A stretch of 64,000 bases of DNA from Clytia hemisphaerica (GCA_902728285.1 CACVBU010000385.1:779038-843037); one strand, 5' to 3'; counted from the stretch's first letter, positions 1 through 12,157 are shown. Notes: generated from the letters alone by a model not told the origin. A program made the numbers and translations.

Positions 1-780
1 ATTTGATTCTTATAAAGTATATGCTTATAAGAAAAATAGATATGCTCATATTGCGCACCATTCCTAGTTTACTTTGTAAGAACTAACTATCGAAGGGTAT
101 ATCCACCGTCTATCAAGAGTTATTGATTTGATTCTTATAAAATATATGCTTATAAGAAAAATAAATATGCTCATATTGCGCGCCATCCCATGTTTACTTT
201 GTAAGAGCTAATTACCGAAGGCTATATCACCGTCTATCAAGAGTTATTGATTTGATTCTTATAAAGTATTTGCTTATAACAAAAATAAATATGCTCATAT
301 TGCCCGCCATCCCTTGTTTACTTTGCAAGAACTAATTACTGAACGGTATATCACTGTCTATCAAGAGTTATCGATTTGATTCTTATAAAGTATATGCTTA
401 TAAAAAAATGAATATGCTCATATTGCCTGCCATCTCTTGTTTACTTTGTAAGAACTAATTACCGAAGGCTATATCACCGTTTATCAAGAGTTATCGATTT
501 GATTCTTATAAAGTATATGCTTATAAGAAAAATAAATATGCTCATATTGTGCGCCATCCCTTGTTTACTTTGTAAGAACTAATTACCGAAGGGTATATCA
601 CCGTTTATCAAGAGTTATTGATTTGATTCTTATAAAGTATATGCTTATAAGAAAAATAAATATGCTCATATTGTGCGCCATCCCTTGTTTACTTTGTAAG
701 AACTAATTACCGAAGGGTATATCACCGTTTATCAAGAGTTATTGATTTGATTCTTATAAAGTATATGCTTATAAGAAAAT
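1..780. repeat. 124-bp tandem satellite, about 6.3 copies
   Basis: The phrase ATTTGATTCTTATAAA recurs at 1, 126, 250, 374, 497, 621 and 745, a period of 123-125 bp. Units differ by a few substitutions and indels. Each contains TTGCGCGCCATCCC-like and TTACTTTGTAAGA segments, and there is no open frame through the unit. The array is cut by the left edge of the window, so its full length is unknown. It ends at about 780, where unrelated sequence begins. Confidence 0.95.
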
Positions 781-2030
781 AAAGAAAAAATCCAAACTGT
801 GAAGCTAAAGAAACAAAGCTATATGACGTAATCCAAAGAAAACGCCCGAAAATCGTCCGTGGTTATACGAGCGTGTAATTTGTAAATTGAATTTAGTGAG
901 TTTGTCCACCGTATCGAGTACTTTCGTTTTGTAAATTTTTTATTACACCGCCGCCGCGAAAGGCTATCGTAATACTTTCGCTAGGCGAAATTAACTAGGT
1001 CACAGTGTGGATCTAAACCACACTGAAACGACCGCCTTCCATCACGCATCACGCTCGCGAGAGAGTGCGCGCACATTATTAACGCCTACATGTCATCTCC
1101 AGTACATTTTAGATTATTCATTGAAAACAGATTACAATATAGTCATTTTTCATGTCTCGATTATTCAATTCCGAATAAAAGACATTCAGGGAAAAAAAAA
1201 GAGAAACACCTGGGTAATCTAGTTAAAAAACCCGAAAGTAAATGGTAGACAAAGTAATGAGCCAAGGCAAAACGAGATTAGCGTACCACTATGAAAGAAA
1301 CCGCCTCCGGCGGTCGATAAAAAGTAGAGCAGGGTTTTGGAACAGTGTTTTTCAAAAAGTCGAAAAAAACTCAGGAAAGGTGTATTATGGCGTTTGTCAA
1401 CAACTCGAATGTTATTGCAAACGTGATCGTTTATCAAGTATTTCATCTTCAGTGAGCGATTCTGTGACGTCAATCATCAACAAGAGGGAATCTAGATAGT
1501 TAATGCTATTTGCGATTTGCTATTTAAATCTTTGATTGCCAATGCCCCTTTAAACAAAAGAACAGACCAATTATGGCGTTTGTCAACAACTCGAATGTTA
1601 TTGCAACCGTGATTGTTTATCACGTATTTAATCATAAGTGAGCGATTCTGTGACGTCAATCAACAAGAGGGAATCTACAATCAGTGACAAAATACTTGGC
1701 ACAAAAGTGAAATTCACCGGGGTGTTTTGAAACCACAATCGATTTGTATGTGCTCTAAAGTAGGTTCGAAGGGTAGAGTTTTAACTCTGAGTTTTAACAC
1801 TAGACTTAAGCTTAAGACCTTAGGATCTGAGGATCCAAAAGTTCAAAAATGGTCTAGTAGGGCTTGAAATATAGCCTGGAAACCAATAAATCCCTCCCAG
1901 ATCGAAACTGACATTCTCGCTCGAACTTCAATTTTCGAAAAATGGTAAATTAGCCAAAAGTGCCAATATATTATGGCACTGATTGTAGATAGTTAATGCT
2001 ATTTGCTTTTTGCTATCTATTTATCCAAAT
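781..2030. other. Non-coding stretch with a duplicated ~110-bp segment
   Basis: I see no gene here. A segment beginning TATGGCGTTTGTCAACAACT at about 1,386 is repeated from about 1,572 with small differences; both copies end in CAACAAGAGGGAATCTA. A shorter fragment, GATAGTTAATGCTATTTGC, recurs at about 1,494 and 1,987. The short open frames are not conserved between the copies and have no recognisable protein motif. Confidence 0.6.
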
Positions 2031-2480
2031 TGCGAGAATTTATTATCCTTTGAGGGAGTTGATCTTGATATTTCCGTTCCCTTTCAATTGCTTATTCGTG
2101 ATGGTTCTTGCACCCCTTTAATAGACTTTTGAGGGTTTAAAAAGGGATCCTTACTGTCCTTAAAGCTCGCATATACTTGTCAAAACCCATTTTATACCAA
2201 AGTAACTCCCGAGGTAGACTATCACTAAAATAGGGAATAGTTTCGGAGGCAGGATTAATTTGGTAACCCTGTAGACGATCCTATCGTCTACACAAGATCA
2301 CTAAAAAAGGGAATAGTTTAGGAGAGGCGTGATAAATTCGGGTGGAGTAAGCAGTGGCGGAGATGTTTACAGAAACTCTCCCGCCGTTTTTTTTCGTATA
2401 CCGCCATAACGCCATACAGCCATTTTTCCCGCCTTTATTATCACTGTAACGGACGATAACATCGTCTAGTAACCCTGCTG
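2030..2480 (+). mobile_element. MITE-like element, GGGAATAGTTT family copy 1
   Basis: The core GATCACTAAAAAAGGGAATA, a GGAGGCG-type stretch and a GAACGGACGATAACATCG-like end recur at 8,615-8,990 and, on the other strand, at about 38,110-38,330. Internal inverted copies of the TAGACGAT motif are visible. No coding capacity was found. The ends are approximate. Confidence 0.55.
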
Positions 2481-2853
2481 AAAGAAGGAGGTAGAAGGTG
2501 GTTTGAAAGACAAGACAATTCCAAGATTAATCATTTGTAAGTTTGTTTACTTTAAATGGCAAATAGATAAATCAAGTAAATAAATAAATAAATAAATAAT
2601 TTAATGAAGCAATAAGCAATCATTGCTTTCGATTAATTTGTTATAAATGATATATTGCGATATTGTTTCATTAATTGAAAATGCAGGAAGAAATTGGAAA
2701 AGGTAGTGAAAATTCCTGTAAAAATTACCATAAGTGGTATAAAAGATGTGGAAGTGAAAAACTCTTTCCTCTATTTCTTCTAGAGCAGAGAACGTAGGCC
2801 TAAAAATAAAGGATGAAATTGTTTGGACTTTAATCATCTGATAACCCACGTTT

Positions 2854-2859
2854 TTTATT
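2854..2859 (-). promoter_or_regulatory. Polyadenylation signal AATAAA of the minus-strand astacin gene
   Basis: AATAAA on the minus strand lies about 70 bases past the stop codon at 2,930. The homologous place in the plus-strand paralog (about 16,885) reads CATCAGCAAA and lacks the hexamer. It is a plausible 3' end signal, with no transcript evidence. Confidence 0.5.
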
Positions 2860-2929
2860 ATGCATAAAATTGAGACCTTGTCTTTGTGTATATCAAAATT
2901 TAGATTATTAATTTTACTGTCTCTTTTTT

Positions 2930-5900
2930 TTATCGAGGACGTTTGTAGAGTTCTCCACGATCGCAGCAGACACGTGGACATTGAGTCTTCATTCTCCAGC
3001 GAACAGATCCATATCTCCTGCGTTGAGATTGACATTCTCCGCGTTTAGCTCTTGATTGACAATCATATTTTGTATCTTTCAAATTCATACATTTTTCAGA
3101 TTTAGGACCTTTGCAGGACCCACACGATCGGGGGCAGTAGTATTTATAGTTATACGAACGGCATAAGCCTTTGTTGAACTGAACGGCAATGCAAGCTCCC
3201 AATCGGTCACCACATGCTGAAAAGTATCAAAGACAAGTTTATTGCAATGTCATGATTTGATCTACGTGAGACTTTTTTATGAGATTTGTATCATGATTTA
3301 TGGAAAAAGTGACCTTAGATTGGATTGCATTACAAAATCTTATTTCAAAATTGCCAAAGTTTTCCAAGAAAGATATCCTACAGGATACTCTCGGGTACCT
3401 AATAGCTGTCCCCCCGCGAACCCAGGACATTCTTATTCTAACCCTTCCCCCGTGCTTATTAATTTTTGGGAAAATGTTTTTGAAAGTTCCCTCTTTTATC
3501 TTAATTCTGCAGTATTAGCCTCCTTTAAAAAAGTTTTCCACCCAGGACATTTCTAATTCCAACCCACCATTTTTCCAACCCCCTGCTTATTCAAATCCCC
3601 CGGCTATTAGGTACACGAGAGTAATTGCTTTTTTCCATTTTAGCGGTTTTTTACTCTACACCAGGTCTGACACTAGAGGCGAAAAAATCTACCTTTTTTA
3701 GCGTCTATTCTATAAACTATTCTTAAAATTTGTACTATCTTTGTATGAAAATTAGGAAAGATATTTGATTTTCCAACCTTTTCCAGGCCGTTGTGTCGTT
3801 GTCGTCATTTTGGTGGACTTTGTAGTTTTCGGGCGCTTCGTTGTTTTTTTAGTTCTTGTGGTTTTTGTAGTTTTTGTGGTAGTCGTTGGTTTTTTCGTAG
3901 TCGTTGGTTTTTTAGTAGTGGCTGTTGTAGTTGTAGTGGTAGGTTTGACGTCACTACAGTATTTCAAATTGATTTGCATTATATCTTTCTCAGACAATTT
4001 ATTTCCACCAAGTGATAACTTAGGGTTAGCTTTCCATTCGATTGTGTTTCCATTACCATTGCTAAAAGCTCGTCTGGAAGAAGAAAAAGTTTTGTTTGAT
4101 TAATGATTTGTGAGTCCATCGAAAGTTCGTAGAAAAAAGATGTTCTAAAAGACTTTAATCAACCTTAGTTAATCTGACCATCCAGGAATCACTTAAGAAA
4201 ATCTGTCTTCTCTTTTAAAGCAATGGCGACCCTGGTAAAAATTCTTGAAAAGTTCTTGAAAAGATCTTATCAAGAAACTTTGCTTCTTCTTTTTCAGTTT
4301 CTTACTACGAACGTGCCAAGATCTTTCAAGATCTTTAACGATCTGATAAGACTCTTTTATAAGTTTTGAATAAGATTCTTGTCCCTTACAGTGATTCAAG
4401 ATCTTGACGGAATTTTAAGTAAAAGTAAGTCGGAGATGACCTGCAGGCTCCACTTTCGATAGCTATCTACCTGAAGGTAGGGGAGGGATTGCTCCACCTA
4501 CTTGCTGAGCATCAAGCAGAGAGGCATCAAGTACCATTTTAGGAATCTTTGGTGTGACCCGGCCGGGGGTTGAACCCACAACCTTGCACACTGTAGACGG
4601 ATGCTCTACCACTGCACTACGGTCGCTGACGGAATTTTACTACTATCCCCGTTCAGTTATTGAATAAGGGCCGAAAGCTTCGCTCGAGTGACAGCATTCA
4701 ACTGATGATCTCGTCATTAATTAACTATTTCATTAGTACAGTCAATGATAACACACACACAAAAGAAAAAAACCACTTACCGTATTTCGAAGCTGACCAA
4801 AAACTGTTTCGTAAATACTATCCTAAGAGATTGCTCTCCTTGAGTCTAAAGACTCCTTCTTATGAAAAACAATCATAACCAGAAATTTACGTGCTTTTAA
4901 GATTCTTAACTCAAACTTGATAAGAACCACTAAGAATCTTAAAGCTTCTTTGCACATAATAGTTAGTTAAGATTTGGAAAGTCTCTTTATAAAAACTTTA
5001 CAAGTTACGCAAAGAATCTTAAAATATTTTATGGCTCAAGATTTCGTAAGATTCTACTTAAGAACTTAATAAGAAATAATAATTATCTTACTATAAATAT
5101 GCGGGAAGAATCTTGACAATTCTTAACGATTTCTTTACAAGATCTTTAAAGATCTTTTTGTTGGAAGAAATTTTCAAGATTGCCTAAGAATCGTTGTAAG
5201 ATCTTACAAAGATTTTTTAAAGATTCTTACTTGTTAAAGATCTTGAAAGATCTTCAACGATCTTTTCAGATCTTATCAAGAATTTTTACAAGGGGAGTTT
5301 ATGTTATCGAGGGCGAAGGTAAGTGAAATCGACACAAAACAAAGTCAATAGTTGATGTACGGCTCGATGTTGCCTCCGGTTGTTCTCGAATACATAAACT
5401 CGATAATGTTTCAGAATTAGCGGACTGCCATTTTTTTTTGGAAACAGACCTTTTCAAGGTTACGTAAGAACCAATGTTGGCAATATCTTACTTTGAGTAA
5501 TGCATAACAGAAACTCGATCGTATTCAACACCAAGACTGTTGATCCTCGATGCAATCTTGAAATTGTGCTCACGACCTAAGAGATAAAAATATAGCAAAT
5601 GAATGAAGTAGAAGTTCATAGCGAGGTGTTAAATTTAATAATTTGGATTACAGGATTTTTATTTTTCAACGCGACGTTTATATAATTTGAGAATTATCAG
5701 TAGCGTAGATAAGAGGGGCGCAAAATTATATCGACTGGCCACATTATTTTCAGATACAATTTATATTAGGGTGTGATGGAAATCAGGGATGGGCTGGAGT
5801 TTTTACAAGAGACTTCACTAATTGGTTATTTGAAGTAATAGAAATGATGCGTTCTTTAGAAAAAGTAACAAAATTGTTTTATTACAGGTTAACGACCAAC

Positions 5901-7729
5901 CAAATCAAACGAGAGCTTGTAAAAACTCCAGCTTGTCCCGGAAATCAGAGAGGTTATATTAGGATAATAACACCAGTATTGCGGAAATCAAATCTTTACC
6001 TCCAACGATATTTCTGGTGATGATATTAACGTATTGGTCACGATCAGGCCGACTTTGTTCATGATAAAATCCAATAGCATGAAGAAACTCATGAATGATC
6101 GTTCCTTCCCACATACATCCATTGCCGATGGAAAGACTTTGTCTACCACCTGTCATACCAACCATTGACCAACAACTAAAGAAACGGTACAGTTTAAGGG
6201 ATTAGTGTATGTAATGCGATACTGGACTTAAAATATGCAAGGGAGAATCTTTTTAATCAAATCCACTTTAAAAGAAATGCCAACCATAAACAAAGAACTA
6301 GGAGATAAAGTAGTAAAAGTATGCTCAATAGTATATTTATAGAACATCTTTGAACAGAGAATTTCAGGAATACTGAAATACTAAGTCAAAATATGTGCGA
6401 TATTTCGAGACTTTTTTTCCATAGAAATTTCTTATTGTGGGAGGGCGCGTTCTGGAAATTACTCCATTTTTTGTATCGAGTTGAATTTTGTTTTGAATCA
6501 AACAATTTCTTTCGATAAAATTTACCTACCCTCCACTTAAAAAAGTGATAATAGGTTTCAATATTGTATTGCAAGAACATCTTAGAACACTAAATCAAAT
6601 CTGGTATGGTGTTTTCAGGCAATATAAAGATATTGTGGTCACGTCCTTAAAATGAGTTCATATTTTATCGGAAGGGGAGACTTGGAATTTTCAATTATAA
6701 TATAAAACAATTTTATTCAATAAAATTTCCACCCTACCCTCCACTTCTGATGACTTCAACGTGATTCTTTGGTACATTTGATGCTCGATATCCATATTCC
6801 ACGAAGTTCATACAAGGAGCTGCTTTTTGGATCTTATTGACTGAAGCACGAATCTTGTTTTTGTCCTTTGCACCTGAATATAGAAGAAAGAACTCAGGTT
6901 AATTAAATTATCATGAGATACAGGGTGTTCCAAAAATCCTGTGTCAAACCACTTCTGCAAATAGAGAGAAATTGTGTAGAGCCATTGTTTGGGTACCAAA
7001 AACTGAGATTGCATATGCTTTATAAACGTTATGCTTTAGGGGAAAAATACATAGCATTGGTAGAACAATGATAAAATTAAAATGCTGTTAGCAATTTAGA
7101 AAAAAGCAATCCCGACAATTTGTTATTTAATCCATTGATACTTACTATAATTATTTGAGATGGTGAACTCGTTGCTTACACAAAGATACTATGGGCGACA
7201 CTAACAATTCAACTTAAACCCAATGGAATGCTTATATCAATGCAAGGTACTTACTAAAAACAGTTGAGATGGCGTAAGGAACGATGCCGTTTGGCCATTG
7301 ACCCCAGTCTTTTTTCAAAGCAGCATTTTGCACTTTTACCATATCACCTTCTTCAAAATTTTCTTTATCGAGATCTAAATGGAAAAAATTCCATCATTTA
7401 AAATTCAAAATAGACTTAATTAGTCAATACACACTACCAAAAAAATACAGCTACCCACAAGAAGTTCAACTTTTGAATTCATTGATAATTATGACTAGAA
7501 CAGTTATGCTTTTTAACTTTTTCTTCACAGCATTCAAAAAACGGATTTTATTTGGTACAGCATAGAAAGAAATTCTCGAATTGAATGTTCGAATAATGAA
7601 GGGAAGTGTATACCAACCTTTATTAGCATCATTGATGTAATCAAATGCTGGATTCTCTTCCCCTGGATGGTTCAAAGGATGACTGCGTATGAACACAATC
7701 ATACAAAGAAATACAAAAATCTTCATCAT
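2930..7729 (-). CDS. Astacin-family metalloprotease with Thr-rich linker and two ShK-type domains (403 aa)
   Basis: Seven exons on the minus strand: 7,618-7,729; 7,255-7,374; 6,738-6,873; 6,000-6,175; 5,492-5,576; 3,778-4,073; 2,930-3,216. Frames join without a break (1,212 nt). Residues 1-16 form a signal peptide. A short propeptide carries EEGD, the astacin aspartate-switch motif. The catalytic domain has the zinc signature HEFLHAIGFYHE followed by SRPDRD, and the Met-turn SVMHY whose Tyr is a zinc ligand. A 55-residue Thr/Lys linker follows residue 253, then two six-Cys modules: the first is a clear ShK domain ending in SCGSC, the second an ShK-like variant ending in CPRVCC. The predicted role is a secreted zinc endopeptidase. 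The start is the first of two adjacent Met codons before the hydrophobic stretch. The donor after exon 6 is the weak GTTGGA, where the paralog has GTAAGA. It is a head-to-head duplicate of the gene at 12,359-16,818. Confidence 0.93.
4230..5294. mobile_element. Foldback element rich in AAGATCTT-like words, in astacin intron 5
   Basis: The ends read CCCTGGTAAAAATTCTTGA and, inverted, CCCTTGTAAAAATTCTTGA. The interior is dominated by short variants of AAGATCTT and TTCTTGATAAG on both strands, so each half can fold many ways. A SINE is inserted at 4,418-4,626. No open frame of note. The element fills most of the intron between astacin exons 5 and 6. Confidence 0.65.
4418..4626 (-). mobile_element. 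tRNA-derived SINE with 13-bp target site duplication
   Basis: Read on the minus strand, it begins GCGACCG and carries an A box (TAGTGCAGTGG) and a B box (GGTTCAACCCC), the internal RNA polymerase III promoter of tRNA genes. The tRNA-like head does not fold into a full acceptor stem, and about 130 bp of unrelated body follows with a T/A-rich end. TGACGGAATTTTA is present at both 4,405-4,417 and 4,627-4,639, a perfect 13-bp target duplication as made by LINE-driven insertion. It is nested in the foldback element at 4,230-5,294. Confidence 0.88.
5786..5939 (+). mobile_element. 154-bp MITE with 8-bp TSD (GGGAYRAGCTGGAG family), copy 1
   Basis: The termini are GGGATGGGCTGGAGTTTTTA and the inverse of GGGACAAGCTGGAGTTTTTA. 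Both flanks read GGAAATCA (5,778-5,785 and 5,940-5,947), an 8-bp target duplication as in hAT transposons. The copy at 48,573-48,726 has the same length and lies in the opposite orientation. The element has no coding capacity and sits in astacin intron 4. Confidence 0.9.
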
Positions 7730-7868
7730 ATTTGAATAAAATGGAAACTATAAAACTTCTTCACAAAGATAATATTGTTCAAAAAATCTTCTTAAAAGAA
7801 TCTTTATACAATTTTTCACTTTACCAAAAAATATATCAAAAGAATGACGCGCCGATTTCGCTAATTAG

Positions 7869-7895
7869 CTTACAATCCTAAGAAGCGATTGTAAG
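7869..7895 (-). promoter_or_regulatory. Conserved 5'UTR stem-loop of the minus-strand astacin gene
   Basis: CTTACAATC and GATTGTAAG form a perfect 9-bp stem around a 9-base loop, about 140 bases upstream of the start codon and downstream of the TATA box. The same stem occurs at 12,193-12,219 in the paralog with one loop substitution. An mRNA hairpin or an inverted binding site are both possible. Confidence 0.6.
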
Positions 7896-7930
7896 ATAGC
7901 GTTCTGATTTTCAAACCAAATCCATTGCAC

Positions 7931-7938
7931 TTTATATA
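7931..7938 (-). promoter_or_regulatory. TATA box of the minus-strand astacin gene
   Basis: TATATAAAG follows CAAATTTGG on the minus strand, about 200 bases upstream of the start codon. The same context is at 12,150-12,157 in the paralog. Shared sequence extends from the start codon to a little beyond this box and then breaks down, as expected of a core promoter retained in a duplication. Confidence 0.65.
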
Positions 7939-8212
7939 CCAAATTTGACGTCTAATAACCGGAAAAACTAAAACAAATGTTTCGCGTGTTGGACAATCTT
8001 CAAAGTCGGAGATACGTGCCGAGATTTTGGAAAGTGCGTCTTATTGTCGTAATAATGACGTTATATTTTACCGTCGGTCGGATGTAATCCAAAGGACGAC
8101 AATTTGTAATTTTTCCAAATTTTAGCAGAATTTGGCAGGATGAAATTGCTTTTTGATATCATTTCAATAGATCTTATTTGCGACATTTTAAGAGTATCCT
8201 TACCCTACGACT

Positions 8213-8440
8213 ACACCCCTGTCTCATAGCCCCGTTTTTATTGTTCCAAGGTCAAAAGATCCAGTAGGGATGGTTCTAGAGTGCAATTTTCAATCGTTGG
8301 ACTTCAAGTAGGGATGAAATCAGATTAAATCTACCAGTGGGGCTGAAATTCTAGGGTATCTTTCCAACTGGGGACGAAATTTTTGCCAAATTTTCCATCA
8401 GTGGGACTGAGGCCCTAGCAGCTATGTGACACAGATGTGT
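8213..8440 (+). mobile_element. MITE, ACACCCCTGTCTCACAG family
   Basis: It begins ACACCCCTGTCTCATAGCCC and ends in the degenerate inverse GACACAGATGTGT. The interior has the family's repeated GGGGATGAAAT and GGGGCTGAAATT phrases. Other copies lie at about 13,597, 23,027, 24,562, 26,073, 33,083 and 51,121. Non-coding, in the spacer between the two astacin genes. Confidence 0.75.
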
Positions 8441-8614
8441 ATGTATACTTTAATAAGGCGAGAATACTCAATAAAATACCTTTGATTCCGTGATTCTGTT
8501 TCGTTAGCTTTGGTTTGGTTTTCGTGAGATTTCCTTTACATTGCCTCGAACGTTAGAATATTAGAAATTCACATATTTAATCGCCGCCCACCTTACTGCC
8601 AAAGTTCGAAAACC

Positions 8615-8990
8615 GATCCTTTGAGGGGAGTTGATTTTTGATATTTCGTAATTTTGGGACCCTTTTAGACACTCGATTGCTAATTCATGATTCATGTACC
8701 CCTTTGATAGACTTTAAGGGTTTAAAAAAGGGACCCTCGTGGCTCATCGCAAGTACCCGACACACATTTTATGCCTAAGTAACCCCCGAGGTAAACGATC
8801 ACTGAAAAAGGGAATAGTTTTGGAGGCGGGATAAATTTGAAAACAGTGCAATGGTGGAGGTTTTTACTGTGTGCTCCAAACTCTACATCCACTATTTTTT
8901 TTTGGAAACTGTCGCGATGGCTGTAAACTCAGCGCATATATATTTTCCCGAGTTTGCTATCATTCTAACGGACAATAACATTTTGATTTA
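8615..8990 (+). mobile_element. MITE-like element, GGGAATAGTTT family copy 2
   Basis: It shares the GATCACTGAAAAAGGGAATA core, the GGAGGCGGGATAAATTTG segment and the AACGGACAATAACAT end with 2,030-2,480 and with 38,110-38,330 (inverted). Non-coding; ends approximate. Confidence 0.55.
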
Positions 8991-11990
8991 CCTGATGCTG
9001 ACTATCTTCAAATTCATCGAGACAGCTTAAGAAATGAGTAATCAAAGGATATGCAATGGCTAAGGAGGATGACCTTTCACGACGGATGCTCTTAAATCAA
9101 GTAATTGACGTCTAAGCTTTCTATCATAATGATGAAATAACAAACACTTGAACCTGTAGTCTCATTACACTTTTGATTGTATGGAAAGGCTTAACGGATT
9201 AATGATAATTCCTCCTTGCTAATTAACAATGTTAATTACAGCATTGCTGGTGGTATTAATTAATGAGTTAGTTACTATTCTCATTGGATGTAGGCATCAT
9301 ATTTTCCGAGAAAAGACCATCACATCAATTCGTCTGATCTTAACCCGTCAAACCCAATCGGCACCATGAACCCGCAGAAAAGCTCCTGATTGGAGACTTT
9401 AGGTCATAACTCCTAACCACTTGGTTGAAAGAGGGTATAAACCGTATGCTTTTAGAAAGAGTATAAACATGCCTTTCCAATCATTGTCTAACTTTTGAGA
9501 CAAAAAAGTTTTAGATTTTCAAAAAGCTTGTGACACTGGAAAGGTTTTTTAGTCATCTATTTTGGGTTTTTCTCCAATACTAGAAAAAAATATTTTATTC
9601 TTGAACCACTAATTATTTGTATGACATCAATGAGGTTTTGTGTCTTTTATTTTCATTTTTTCTTTCTCACACCGTGCTATCCGGGCCGCTAGCAATGTAT
9701 TGCGTCCAAGTAATATTGACTAGTTTTGGCACGCATAGTTTTTTTATGCAGTGGTTTCGACCCCACCTATTTTGTGTTAGCCTTGACAAATTCAAAACTT
9801 CTTTTGAAAAAAAAAATTTTTCTTGCGTTTTCTTGCATTTTTGGAATCGACGTCTAGTTCTGCGTCGATCGGTGTACAATTTGAAGCTAAGGTCAAAGGA
9901 GTCTTTGAAAATGAGAAAATAAAACTATTGATATATTTCAAATTTTCTATTTCGGAAAAGGGATTGGTAGTGAAGGAAGTAATGATCAAATACCAGCTTT
10001 ATCCGATATGCTGGGGGTAAATAGGTATATAAAAGGTCGAAGCCTTCATTGCTATGCCCAGTTTGAATCTAAATTTTCTCCTTTTTGAATATTGATGAAT
10101 AAAATTTTGAAAACCGAATTTATCAGTGACTGAGAAAAATTAAATGATAAACGCAACTATTTAAAATGGTAGCTTTTTGTCATGCTGAGTCTCTATATAA
10201 TTGTGTAACTGAAATATGCTTCAAAGCACCAAAAAGAAATTTTCTAGCACTAAAAGAATAAAAGGTCTTCTTCTTCATTTTCTAAAGCTCCAAATGTAGA
10301 AGTCCACGGTGAACATTTAAACTGAGGTTTACTACGCCAATAAAGTGATAGGTGGGCGAAATTGCAGAGTTTTTTGGGGGGGGGTGTAAGCCTTCCAAGC
10401 TGAATTTCTGCAAAAAAAAGCGCTCCTTAAAAATCTTTGGCGATGTCAAGGCAACTTTTTCAAATCAGATTTTCAAATATTTTCACCAAAAACTTTATAT
10501 CTCACCTTTTATACCGTGATACACAGTGTACTTTCTCTTAGAAAGACTTTAATTATACTGCTTGATTTTTTGACTGTTTTACTTTACTGGCATTAAGGAA
10601 GCCGTGATTTCTTCAAAATGACGTCACTTTCAGGAAATCTCCCAGTAAAAAGAAAACTTTCCTGATAATAAACCATTAAGAAAACCGCATCCAGGAATCA
10701 TCACGAAAAGAAATCAAACCGCTGCGAGAAACAATTTTTGTTGAAAGATAATTACTTTATGAAGTAATTTGTGGTATATGATGAAATTTGTCATTAATCG
10801 CTCAGTACATCCATATGCATCGTTTTGTATATTTCCTTAGAGATAAAAAAGACATTTTAACACGGAGTCAATTCCTTTTGGCAAAGACATCCCCACAACC
10901 CTTCTTTAAAGCTGTAGTAATCTGGCACCCGATGTAGAAATTTTCTTCCGACAGGCTAAAGCTCTGAAGGTCGGGAAAATTTTCAATACTGGATACTAAA
11001 ACTAATATTCAGGGAGTGAAAAGTACAATTAAACTACAAAAAATCCATCAAAAGAAACCAAAAACAACCATACAGCACACATTTTTTGAAAACATCAGCC
11101 ATGTTGTTTGTAATTTTTGCCGACATACCCATACTCATGACATGGTAACTAACGACAGTGGTTTGACGGTCTTTTTGAGGCGCCAGATCTCAAAAAATCA
11201 ATTTTTAAGCGTTCAGCACGGCCCCCAAAATGAGGGCTAGACTTATGTCGGCACATCAATGGACGACTACTATCCCTCTCCGATGGGATATTGGCCCGCT
11301 CCTTTAGAGCTTTAGCATGGGCGGCCGCCAATACGCCATCGGAATATCAGACAAAAGTTCTAGCAACCCGGTGGGGGGGGGGGCACTGACCTTGACGGAC
11401 GACGGAGACATGCCACTGGAGTTTGAAAAGTGGACCCTATCGGATAAGAATTTTCTGAAAATTTGGACCCTATCAGAAAAAAATGTTTTCTTGTTTTCAC
11501 CATGAAAAGTTTGAAAAGTCAGTGAAAAATGACTGAAAGTAGACCAAAAATTGAAAAAAATTCTACTTTCCACCCTGAAAATTCACATCTTGAAAATTAG
11601 TAAATTTGGCCCTGTCAGATATCTTCAGAGCCTAAAAAAGTGACACTGACGAGCGGCACGTACCAATTTTGCCTGGGTCCCTTTCTCCCCCGGGGCTAGT
11701 AGTGGTTATGGCTACTACTACTACTTGGTGTATCGAAATTCTTCATGAAAAACTCCACTTGGAATATAGTATTTTATGATTTTTTCTCAGAAATTTTGAG
11801 TATTGTTATAGAGACTTAAATTTCTTTGAGAATCCCATTCAAATTGGAAGAGCTGGAACCTAAAACTATCAAAAAAGATGATATGAGCATTGAAAAAGTC
11901 TTGTCTCTTTTCTATAAAAAGTTTAGGAAAAATTATTATTTATCACAAGTGTACAAACCGAATTTATTCAGCAAAAATCCTCAATAGTCT
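8991..11990. other. Spacer between the two astacin genes, no gene recognised
   Basis: The open frame at 9,617-9,922 has no recognisable domain and is compositionally like its surroundings. A TATATAAAAGG at about 10,030 looks like a TATA box but no exon follows that I can support. At about 11,375-11,650 there is a G-run and GGACCCTATC-type sequence related to the G-tract element at 38,335. Otherwise AT-rich sequence without features. Confidence 0.5.
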
Positions 11991-12149
11991 TCCCGCTATA
12001 AGAAAAAGCTGACCAATTGCTTCCGACCGACGGTAAAAATGAACGTCATTACGTCAATTAGACGCGTGACGGCACACGCGTCGATGTCTACGTAGTTTGC
12101 CAATAGAAACATTGTTTCAGTTTTTCCGGTCGTTAAGCATCAAATTTGG

Positions 12150-12157
12150 TATATAAA
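12150..12157 (+). promoter_or_regulatory. TATA box of the plus-strand astacin gene
   Basis: TATATAAAG lies about 200 bases before the start codon, in the same context as the minus-strand paralog. ACGTCA-type words, possible CREB/ATF sites, lie just upstream at about 12,040-12,060 in this copy, with a partial equivalent in the other. Confidence 0.65.

Noticed and set aside
1-780. Regularly spaced repeat as a CRISPR-like array
   Set aside because: The whole 124-bp unit repeats with no unique spacers, in a eukaryotic context.
9617-9922. 101-codon plus-strand open frame following a hydrophobic start
   Set aside because: Overlapping antisense frames of similar length, T-rich composition and no domain; not distinguishable from chance.
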